DNA of 57,883 bases from Pseudomonas entomophila. Lineage in GTDB: Bacteria; Pseudomonadota; Gammaproteobacteria; Pseudomonadales; Pseudomonadaceae. The notes beneath the pieces were generated by a model, which saw only the letters and a program-made list of their open reading frames with translations, had not been told where the DNA came from and did no database searches. Of the stretch, positions 1-7,900 are shown one piece after another; position 1 is the first letter of the stretch, and each line of letters opens with the position of its first letter. The DNA lies in NCBI RefSeq assembly GCF_013523165.1, contig NZ_JAAMQI010000026.1, positions 1 through 57,883 of the forward strand. The letters run 5' to 3'. Position numbers and translations under genes: made by a program.

Positions 1-108
1 CAGGCCCAGGTGCGCCAGGGCCGCCAGGACCAGGGTGAGGCCCAGCCGTCCGCTCGGGCGTCGGCGCGCTGGGCGCAGGGTATCGGGAGTGTCGGCAGGC
101 AACGTCAT
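1..108 (-). CDS. tonB: TonB-like energy transducer, N-terminal fragment cut by the window edge
   Basis: Only the first 36 codons are present. They encode a short, arginine-rich cytoplasmic stretch (residues 14-21) followed by the start of a hydrophobic helix with a histidine (LTLVLAALAHLGL), the layout of a TonB N-terminal membrane anchor. TonB proteins couple the inner-membrane proton motive force to outer-membrane receptors through ExbB/ExbD. The proline-rich linker and C-terminal domain lie outside the window, so the call rests on the anchor and on its position next to gshB, where other pseudomonads carry a tonB gene. The ATG at 108 has no strong ribosome binding site, so the exact start is uncertain. 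Confidence 0.55.
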   Translation of the reverse strand, partial: MTLPADTPDTLRPARRRPSGRLGLTLVLAALAHLGL

Positions 109-218
109 GGGGCATCCAGCGAACCGCAAAAGCCGGCGGCGGCACCAGGGCAGGCACGCCGGTCAGGAAAGAAGACCGGCATGATACCGCACTCTGTCAG
201 CGCACCTGGCGTCGGTGA

Positions 219-1172
219 TCAACGCGCCTTGAGCTGGCGCTCGATGGTGTCCATCAGGCGGGCACCGATCTGGGTGTCCTGCGCGGCGTCGATCTCGCGG
301 ATGCAGGTCGGGCTGGTGACGTTGATCTCGGTGAGGTAGTCGCCGATCACGTCCAGGCCGACGAACCACAGGCCTTTCTCGCGCAGCGTCGGGCCGACCT
401 GAGCGGCGATCCAGCGGTCGCGCTCGGTCAGCTCGCGCACCTCGCCTCGGCCACCGGCTGCCAGGTTGCCGCGGGTCTCGCCCTTGGCCGGGATGCGCGC
501 CAGGCAGTAGGGCACCGGTTCGCCATCGATCATCAGGATGCGCTTGTCGCCATCGACGATCTGCGGCAGGTAGGCCTGGGCCATGATCTGCTGCTGGCCG
601 TGCTGGGTCAGGGTCTCGAGGATCACCGACAGGTTCGGGTCGCCCGGTCGGTGACGGAACACCGAAGCACCGCCCATGCCGTCCAGCGGCTTGAGGATGA
701 CGTCGCCATGGGTGCTGGCGAATTCACGCAGGATGTCGGCGCGGCGGCTGACCACGGTCGGCGCCATGCACTGGGCGAAACGAGTGGCGAACAGCTTCTC
801 GTTGCAGTCGCGCAGGCTCTGCGGGCGGTTGACCACCAGCACGCCTTCGGCTTCGGCCTGCTCGAGCAGGTAGGTGCTGTAGACGAACTCCATGTCGAAG
901 GGTGGATCCTTGCGCATCAGGACCACGTCCAGCTCGGCCAGCGCACTGTCCTGCTCCTCGCCCAGCTCGAACCAGCGTGCCGGGTCGGCGAAGACCGTCA
1001 GCGGACGCATCTGCGCCCGCGCCTGGCCAGCGCCCAGGTACAGGTCGCGCTGCTCCATGTAGAACAGCGACCAGCCGCGCGCCTGGGCGGCCAGCAGCAT
1101 GGCCAGCGAGCTGTCCTTCTTGTACGAGATGCCCGCAATGGGGTCCATGACAATCCCGAGGCGAACGCTCAT
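219..1172 (-). CDS. gshB: Glutathione synthetase
   Basis: A 317-residue ATP-grasp ligase that joins glycine to gamma-glutamylcysteine in the second step of glutathione synthesis, in the cytoplasm. The N-terminus MSVRLGIVMDPI and the block KKDSSLAML are typical of bacterial GshB. The central LKPLDGMGGASVF glycine-rich loop and the C-terminal NVTSPT segment belong to the ATP-grasp and substrate sites. The length is close to the usual 316 residues. The ATG at 1172 is chosen over upstream codons because an AGGAA lies just ahead of it and homologues begin there. It is transcribed away from pilG and ends 110 bp before the tonB-like gene. Confidence 0.96.
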   Translation of the reverse strand: MSVRLGIVMDPIAGISYKKDSSLAMLLAAQARGWSLFYMEQRDLYLGAGQARAQMRPLTVFADPARWFELGEEQDSALAELDVVLMRKDPPFDMEFVYSTYLLEQAEAEGVLVVNRPQSLRDCNEKLFATRFAQCMAPTVVSRRADILREFASTHGDVILKPLDGMGGASVFRHRPGDPNLSVILETLTQHGQQQIMAQAYLPQIVDGDKRILMIDGEPVPYCLARIPAKGETRGNLAAGGRGEVRELTERDRWIAAQVGPTLREKGLWFVGLDVIGDYLTEINVTSPTCIREIDAAQDTQIGARLMDTIERQLKAR

Positions 1173-1479
1173 GGGGGAATTCCTCTTGGCGGCAAGGCCG
1201 CGGTGATTCGATTGAAAGTCGCTCAGGGTGGCGCCGAGTGCACGGCGGGTCAAGGGGGGAGGGAAGCGCGCCACGGGGTAAGTGGCAGGCAGCCAGTGAT
1301 CACGCTGTGAGTGCCAGCGCCCGGGAACCGAAGAAAACGGTGCTGACGGAGGTCTTGCTCCACGAAGCGGGCTCGTTCAGCACTGCCATTTCCGTTGACT
1401 CCCTTGCCCCAACCGCGCACGCTCCCTACTTGCACAGCGTGCAGCCCAGCCCACCCCCGCGACACCCGAGGTCCGCGCA
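1173..1479. promoter_or_regulatory. Divergent gshB/pilG intergenic region
   Basis: These 307 bp must hold the promoters of gshB (leftward) and of the pil-chp operon (rightward). The best match I see for pilG is a weak pair, TTGCCC at 1404-1409 and TACTTG at 1427-1432, with a 17-bp spacer. A TTGACT at 1395-1400 has no good partner. No convincing coding region, terminator or repeat is visible. The promoter calls are guesses from hexamer similarity. Confidence 0.3.
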
Positions 1480-1884
1480 ATGGAACACCCGCTCAAGGTG
1501 ATGGTGATCGACGATTCCAGCACCATCCGTCGTACTGCCCAGATCCTGCTGGGCGAAGCCGGCTGTGACGTGGTCACCGCCAGCGATGGGTTCGAGGCCT
1601 TGGCCAAGATCGTCGAACAGGCGCCCGACGTCATCTTCGTCGACGTGCTGATGCCGCGCCTGGACGGCTATCAGACCTGTGCGGTGATCAAGCACAACAG
1701 CACCTTCAAGGACACGCCGGTGATCCTGCTGTCTTCCCGCGACGGGCTGTTCGACAAGGCGCGAGGCAAGGTGGTCGGTGCCGACCGGTTCCTGACCAAG
1801 CCGTTCAGCCGGGACGAATTGCTCGATGCGATCAAGGCCCACGTGCCGGGTTTCGTCGCCGGTCAGGAACGACATGCCTGCTGA
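1480..1884 (+). CDS. pilG: Single-domain response regulator PilG
   Basis: A 134-residue stand-alone receiver (CheY-like) domain. The N-terminal acidic pair is in VMVIDDSS, the phosphoacceptor Asp in VIFVDVLMPRLDG, and the conserved Lys in FLTKPF. In the P. aeruginosa Pil-Chp system PilG is phosphorylated by the histidine kinase ChpA and controls pilus extension and cAMP output. It is the first gene of a tight operon (pilG, pilH, pilI, pilJ, chpA, chpC). No effector domain follows the receiver, so its output must be by protein contact. PilG is distinguished from PilH by its sequence and by being first. Confidence 0.9.
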   Translation: MEHPLKVMVIDDSSTIRRTAQILLGEAGCDVVTASDGFEALAKIVEQAPDVIFVDVLMPRLDGYQTCAVIKHNSTFKDTPVILLSSRDGLFDKARGKVVGADRFLTKPFSRDELLDAIKAHVPGFVAGQERHAC

Positions 1885-1928
1885 TGTCGCATAAGATGGC
1901 GGTATCGATTTCTCCCAGGGGACACAGC

Positions 1929-2294
1929 ATGGCTCGAGTTCTGATCGTCGACGATTCACCGACGGAAATGTACAAGCTGACCGCGATGCTCGAGCGTCAC
2001 GGTCACCAGGTGCTCAAGGCCGACAACGGCGCCGATGGCGTGGCCCTGGCGCGTCAGGAGAAGCCCGACGCCGTGCTGATGGACATCGTCATGCCCGGCA
2101 TGAACGGCTTCCAGGCGACCCGGCAGTTGAGCAAGGACGCCGAGACCAAGGCCATTCCGGTGATCATGGTCACCACCAAGGATCAGGAGACCGACAAGGT
2201 CTGGAGCCAGCGACAGGGCGCGCGCAGCTACCTGATCAAGCCGATCGAGGAGCACGACCTGGTCCAGGTGCTCGAAGGCGTGTTGCCACGTTGA
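1929..2294 (+). CDS. pilH: Single-domain response regulator PilH
   Basis: A 121-residue receiver domain beginning MARVLIVDDSPTEMYK. The acceptor Asp is in VLMDIVMPGMNGF and the conserved Lys in YLIKPI. The ATG at 1929 is preferred over one at 1884 because an AGGGGA precedes it and PilH homologues start with this sequence. In P. aeruginosa PilH opposes PilG, draining phosphate or promoting retraction. It lies 44 bp after pilG and overlaps the pilI start by 4 bp, implying translational coupling. Confidence 0.91.
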   Translation: MARVLIVDDSPTEMYKLTAMLERHGHQVLKADNGADGVALARQEKPDAVLMDIVMPGMNGFQATRQLSKDAETKAIPVIMVTTKDQETDKVWSQRQGARSYLIKPIEEHDLVQVLEGVLPR

Positions 2295-2845
2295 TCTCGC
2301 GCCAGCCCCATGCGGCGCCCACGGCGTTCGAACTGCTGCTGGAGATCGACCGGCGCTGCCGCCTGGTGGCCGCCGAGCAGCCGTTCCAGGCCAGCCGCGC
2401 CGAACAGTGGAGCGGGATCGGCTTTCGCATCGCCGGGCAGTGGTTCGTCGCGCCCATGGGCGAGATCGCCGAAGTGCTCGACGAGCCCCGCAGCAGCCGT
2501 GTCCCGGGCGTACAGCCCTGGGTGCGCGGCATCGCCAACCTGCGCGGCCGGCTGTTGCCGGTGATGGACCTGAACCGCTTCCTCGGCCTGGGGCACGTCA
2601 CGCCCGGCAAGCAGCGCCGTGTGCTGGTCCTGGACCACGAGACGGTGTTCGCCGGGCTGCTGGTCGATGAGGTGCTGGGGCTTCAGCATTTCCCCGTGCA
2701 CGCGCTGCAGACCGCCGTGCCGCAGCCGCTGCTGCGCGCCGCCGTGCCCTATGTTCGCGGCCATTTCGTGGCCCAACGCACCTGGGCCGTGTTCAGCCCG
2801 CATGCCCTGGCCCAGGCGCCCGGCTTTCTCGACGTGGCGCTGTAG
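2291..2845 (+). CDS. pilI: CheW-like adaptor PilI (TTG start)
   Basis: A 184-residue CheW-domain protein that would couple the receptor PilJ to the kinase ChpA. FELLLEIDRRCR at the N-terminus and GIGFRIAGQWFVAPMGEIAEVL, then RGIANLRGRLLPVMDL, follow the CheW fold as seen in PilI. No in-frame ATG exists near the beginning. The best start is the TTG at 2291, which overlaps the pilH stop (TTGA) and sits downstream of a GAAGG. It is followed after 14 bp by pilJ. Confidence 0.88.
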   Translation: MISRQPHAAPTAFELLLEIDRRCRLVAAEQPFQASRAEQWSGIGFRIAGQWFVAPMGEIAEVLDEPRSSRVPGVQPWVRGIANLRGRLLPVMDLNRFLGLGHVTPGKQRRVLVLDHETVFAGLLVDEVLGLQHFPVHALQTAVPQPLLRAAVPYVRGHFVAQRTWAVFSPHALAQAPGFLDVAL

Positions 2846-2859
2846 AGGACCTTTCCACC

Positions 2860-4920
2860 GTGAGCACACCCACCACTCCCGCCATTTCCCCGCGTCCGCG
2901 CAGCAGCGTGCAGATCACCGTGCTGTTCGTGGTGCTGATCCTATCGATCGTCCTGTTGTTCGCCAACTTCACGCACCTCAACACCCAGTCGGCCTACGAC
3001 AAGCAGTACATCGGCCATGCCGGCGAGCTGCGCGTGCTGTCCCAGCGCATCGCCAAGAACGCCACCGAAGCCGCCGCCGGCAAGGCCCTGGCCTTCAAGC
3101 TGCTGAGCGATGCACGCAACGACTTCGAGCGCCGCTGGAGCTACCTGAAGACCGGCGACAAGACCACCGGCCTGCCGGCCGCACCGCGCGAGGTCCACGA
3201 CGAGATGCGCGCCGTGCAACGCGACTGGGAGACCCTGCGCGGCTACACCGACACCATCCTGGCCAGCGAGCAGACCGTGCTGTCGCTGCACCAGGTCGCG
3301 GCGACCCTGGCCGAAACCGTCCCGCAACTGCAGGTCGAGTACGAAAAGGTGGTCGAGATCCTGCTGCAAAGCGGCGCGCCGGCCAGCCAGGTGGCAGTCG
3401 CGCAGCGGCAGCTGTTGCTGGCCGAGCGCATCCTCGGCTCGGTCAATACCGTGCTGGCGGGCGACGATACCGCTGCGCGGGCCGCCGACGCCTTCGGGCG
3501 CGATGCCAGCCGCTTTGGCCAGGTGCTGGATGGCATGCTCAACGGCGATGCGTCGATCCAGGTGACGCGGGTCGAGGACGCCGACGCACGTGCGCGACTG
3601 GGCGAGATCGCCGAGCTGTTCCAGTTCGTCGCCGGCTCGGTCGACGAGATCCTCGAGACCTCGCCCGGGCTGTTCCACGTGCGCGAGGCGGCCGGCAACA
3701 TCTTCAGCCTGTCGCAGACCCTGCTCGACGAGGCCTCGCACCTGGCCAACGGCTTCGAGCACCTGGTGGCCAGCCGGACCTTGGACACGCTGGGTGGGTA
3801 CGCGCTCGGGCTGCTGGCGCTGACGTCGATCCTGCTGATCGCCTCGATCATGGTGCGAACCACACGGCGCCAGCTGCGCGACACGGCGCAGAAGAACGAA
3901 CGCAACCAGCAGGCGATCATGCGCCTGCTGGACGAGATCGAAGAACTGGCCGATGGCGACCTGACCGTGACCGTGTCGGTCACCGAGGACTTCACCGGGG
4001 CGATCGCCGACTCGATCAACTATTCGGTCGATCAGTTGCGTGACCTGGTCCTGACCATCAACCAGAGCGCCGAGCAGGTGGCCAGCGCCGTGCAGGAAAC
4101 GCACACGACCGCGCGGCAGCTGGCCAAGGCCTCGGAGCACCAGGCCGAACAGATCAGCGAGGCCTCCCTGGCGGTGGGCGACATGGTCGAGTCGATCGAC
4201 CAGGTCTCTGCCCATGCCTACGAGTCGGCCAAGGTGGCAGAGCGTTCGGTGGCCATCGCCAACAAGGGCAACGAGGTGGTGCACAACACCATCGAAGGCA
4301 TGGACAACATCCGCGAGCAGATCCAGGACACCGCGCGGCGCATCAAGCGCCTGGGCGAGTCGTCCCAGGAGATCGGCGACATCGTCAGCCTGATCGACGA
4401 CATCGCCGACCAGACCAACATCCTGGCCCTGAACGCGGCGATCCAGGCTTCGCTCGCCGGGGAGGCCGGACGCGGGTTCGCGGTGGTCGCCGACGAGGTG
4501 CAGCGGTTGGCCGAACGGTCTTCGTCGGCGACCCGGCAGATCGAAGCGCTGGTCCGCGCCATCCAGGCCGACACCAACGAGGCGGTGATCTCCATGGAGC
4601 AGACCACCGCCGAGGTGGTTCGCGGAGCACGCCTGGCCCAGGATGCCGGCGTGGCCCTGGCCGAGATCGAAGGCGTGTCGCAGACCCTGGCCGAGCTGAT
4701 CCACAGCATTTCCGACGCGGCGCAGTTGCAGACCTCCTCGGCCGGGCAGATCTCCCACACCATGGCGATCATCCAGCAGATCACCGCCCAGACCTCGGCC
4801 GGCTCCGGCGCGACCGCCGACAGCATCCGTCACCTGGCGCGCATGGCCAGCCAGATGCGCCGCTCGGTGTCCGGCTTCACGTTGCCGGCACCGACGCCTG
4901 CGCCCGGGTCCGAGCGATGA
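2860..4920 (+). CDS. pilJ: Methyl-accepting chemotaxis receptor PilJ (GTG start)
   Basis: A 686-residue membrane chemoreceptor. One membrane helix lies near residues 14-35 (ITVLFVVLILSIVLLFANF) and a second near 305-330 (LGGYALGLLALTSILLIAS). They frame a periplasmic PilJ-type helical sensor, and a HAMP region and a long cytoplasmic coiled-coil signalling domain follow. The hairpin tip reads DQTNILALNAAIQASLAGEA, then GRGFAVVADEVQRLAERS. It would signal through PilI/ChpC to ChpA. The GTG start is the only good one after pilI. The stop overlaps the chpA start (ATGA), leaving no room for the pilK methyltransferase that sits here in P. aeruginosa. Confidence 0.94.
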   Translation: MSTPTTPAISPRPRSSVQITVLFVVLILSIVLLFANFTHLNTQSAYDKQYIGHAGELRVLSQRIAKNATEAAAGKALAFKLLSDARNDFERRWSYLKTGDKTTGLPAAPREVHDEMRAVQRDWETLRGYTDTILASEQTVLSLHQVAATLAETVPQLQVEYEKVVEILLQSGAPASQVAVAQRQLLLAERILGSVNTVLAGDDTAARAADAFGRDASRFGQVLDGMLNGDASIQVTRVEDADARARLGEIAELFQFVAGSVDEILETSPGLFHVREAAGNIFSLSQTLLDEASHLANGFEHLVASRTLDTLGGYALGLLALTSILLIASIMVRTTRRQLRDTAQKNERNQQAIMRLLDEIEELADGDLTVTVSVTEDFTGAIADSINYSVDQLRDLVLTINQSAEQVASAVQETHTTARQLAKASEHQAEQISEASLAVGDMVESIDQVSAHAYESAKVAERSVAIANKGNEVVHNTIEGMDNIREQIQDTARRIKRLGESSQEIGDIVSLIDDIADQTNILALNAAIQASLAGEAGRGFAVVADEVQRLAERSSSATRQIEALVRAIQADTNEAVISMEQTTAEVVRGARLAQDAGVALAEIEGVSQTLAELIHSISDAAQLQTSSAGQISHTMAIIQQITAQTSAGSGATADSIRHLARMASQMRRSVSGFTLPAPTPAPGSER

Positions 4921-7900
4921 TCGCCCCTGCCCAAGGGGCGCCCGCGCCGCGCGAAGCCCATGACGCGGTCGCGCTGGTGTGGACGCGCGATGCCATCGGC
5001 GCCTGCCTGGCGCAGGCCCGCCAGGCGCTCGAACGGTTCGCCACTGCACCCCACGAGGCCGGTGCGCTGGATGAGCTGCTCGGCAACGTGCACCAGGTGC
5101 ACGGTTGCCTGCACATGCTCGAGCTGCGCGGTGCGGCGCACCTGGCGCTGGAGATCGAGGCGCTGGCCCAGGCCCTGGCCACGGGGCGGGTCGGCCCGCG
5201 CGGCGACGTGCTTGGCGCGCTGTTCAAGGCACTCGAGCACCTGCCCATCTACCTGGAGCGCCTGCGCAGCGCGCGGCGCGACCTGCCGCTGGTGATCGTG
5301 CCGCTGATCAACCAGCTGCGCGCGTGCCGCGGCGCCGAAGCCTTGGCCCCAGGCAGCCTGTTCGAGGGCGAGCTGGCCGGGCAGCGCCTGGCCGGGGCCG
5401 ATGATCTGGCCAACCTGGACCTGTCGCTCGGCGCCTGGCGCGAGCGTTTGCAGACCGGCCAGGGCCACGATGCCCTGCGTTCGGTGGTCGAGGCCCTGTG
5501 TGGCGATTTGCTGCGGATCAAGGAACGCCTCGACGCCTCGGTACGTGAGGACGACCAGGCCGAAGCGCTGGAGGGGCTGCTCGCGCCCTTGCGTCAGGTC
5601 GCCGACACGCTGGCGGTGCTGGGCTTCCAGCAGCCGAGGCGGGTGATCATCGACCAGGTGCTGGCCTTGCAGGGGCTGATCCAGCGCGACCTGAACGACG
5701 ACACCGTGTTGATGGATGTCGCTGGCGCGCTGCTGTACGTGGAGACCAGCCTGCATGGCATGCTCGGCACGCTCGAAGAGACCGGCCAGCTGTCGCTTCC
5801 CGGAAGCGACCTGGCACAGATCCGCCAGCAGGTGCTGAGTGAAGCCCTGGTCAACCTGGTGCAGGTTAGAGAAGCGCTCGCCGACGGTCTCGACGACGCG
5901 CCCGCGGACGCGCACAGCCGGCCGTCCTCGGCCTGGTTGCGCCAGGTTCAGGGCGCCTTGCGCATGCTAATGCTGCCTGAGCTGGCCCAGGTGGTGGAGG
6001 GCTGCGCCGCCTACCTCGATGGCCCGTGGCGCCAGGCCGAGCCTGTGCCGTCCGCCGAGTCCCTGGCAGCGTTCGCCGAAGCCTTGAGCGCCGCCGAGTG
6101 CAGCCTGCAATGGCGCATCGCCGACCCCCAGGCCGACATCGGCGCCTTCATCGCCCAGGCCCGCAGGCGTCTCGGCGAACTGGGCCTGGGGCCGGACGCG
6201 CCGGTTACCGAGCCTGAGTCGACCGAGCGCAGCCTCGACGATGCGCTGCGCGCCGTGTTTCTCGAGGAGGCCCAGGCGTTGCTGCCGGCGCTGGAGCGCC
6301 ACTGGTTGCGCTGGTGCTCCGAGGCGCATCCGCAGGCCGCGCTGATCGAAGTGCGCCGCCTGCTGCATACGCTCAAGGGCAGCGGCCGCATGGTGCAGGC
6401 CCAGGCCATCGCCGAACTGGCCTGGGGTGCCGAGCACCTGCTCAACCGCGCCCTGGAAGGGGGCGCTTCCCTGAACGGCGAAGCGCAGACGGCCCTGCAG
6501 CAGGCGTTGGCCACCTTGCCCGACCTGCTGGCCGAGTGTGCTCAGGCAGGGTCGCCCCCGCGCGTGGCGTGGTCCGACCTGGCCGAGCATCTGCATGCCT
6601 TGGCACTGGCCCCGGCGCAGGCGCCGCTCACGGACGAGTCTTTCGATCCACGGCTGTTGGACATCTTCGTCCAGGAAGCCCGCGGGCACGTGAGCGTGCT
6701 CGACGACTTCCTGGCCACGGCCGAGCCGACCGGCGCGTCGGTCACCGATGCCCTGCAACGCGCGCTGCACACGCTCAAGGGCAGCGCCGCGATGGCCGGT
6801 GTACTGCCGCTCGCCGAACTGGCCACCGCGCTCGACCGCCTGGTGCGCGAGTACAAGGCCCATCAATTGCCCGTGATGCAGGACGAGCTGACGCTACTGG
6901 CGGAGGCGCATAGCCTGTTGATCCACGCCCTGGACACGCTGCCGGCCGACGCTGCGACCGCCCTTCCCGGTGGCGGTGCGCTGATCGAGCGGCTCGGCGC
7001 CTGCGTGGATGCGCGTCTGCTGACGGTGCAGGCGCATGAGGGCCATGCCCAGCGCCCGCGTCGCGACCCGCAGGTGATCGCCGGTTTTCTCGCCCAGGGC
7101 ATGGACATCCTGCTGGACGCCGAGTCCTTGCTCTCGCGCTGGCAGGAGCAGCCCGCCGTGCGCCAGTCCCTGGACACCCTGCTCGATGAGCTGACGGCCT
7201 TCGGCCAGGCTGCGCACCAGGCCGAGCTGTGGCAGGTGGACGAGGTCTGCGAGGCCGTCCTCGACCTGTACGGCGCCGTCGAGGAAGGCAGCCTGATGGC
7301 CGATGCCACCTTCTTCGAGCACGCGCAGCAGGCGCACGAGACGCTGATCGACATGCTCGACGAGCTTGCCGCCGGCCAGGACGTCACGGCCCGGCCCGCG
7401 TGCGTGGCGACCCTGCGCACGCTGCTGGAAAACGCCCTGGACCCGACGGCGACCGGGCTGCTCAGCCCCGAGCACGGCGTGGTCGACCTGAGTCAGGCAC
7501 CGACGACGCTGTCGCTCGACGACGATCGACAGCCGCCTCGTCAGGCCGAGCGACCCTCGGGCCTGGACAATCGACCCTCGGCGGGCGCCGACCCGCACTG
7601 GCGGGGCGACAACGAGCTGCTCGACGTGTTTCTCGAAGAAAGCGCCGACATCGTCGAGAGCGTCAGTGCATCGCTGTCGCGTTGGCAGGCCGATGCGCGC
7701 AACACGGTCGAGGTCGAGAACCTGCTGCGCGACCTGCACACCCTCAAGGGCGGCGCGCGCATGGTGCAGATCAGCGCCATCGGCGACCTGGCCCACGAGC
7801 TGGAGTTTCTCTACGAGTGGTTGGCCGCCGGGCAGTTGCCGCCCAGCCCGGCGTTGTCCAGCCTGCTGCAGACCTGCCACGACCGGCTGGCGCACATGCT

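Noticed and set aside
2941..5049. A 702-codon minus-strand frame opposite pilJ
   Set aside because: The plus strand has a clear chemoreceptor. The antisense product is Gly/Arg/His-rich with no recognisable domain.
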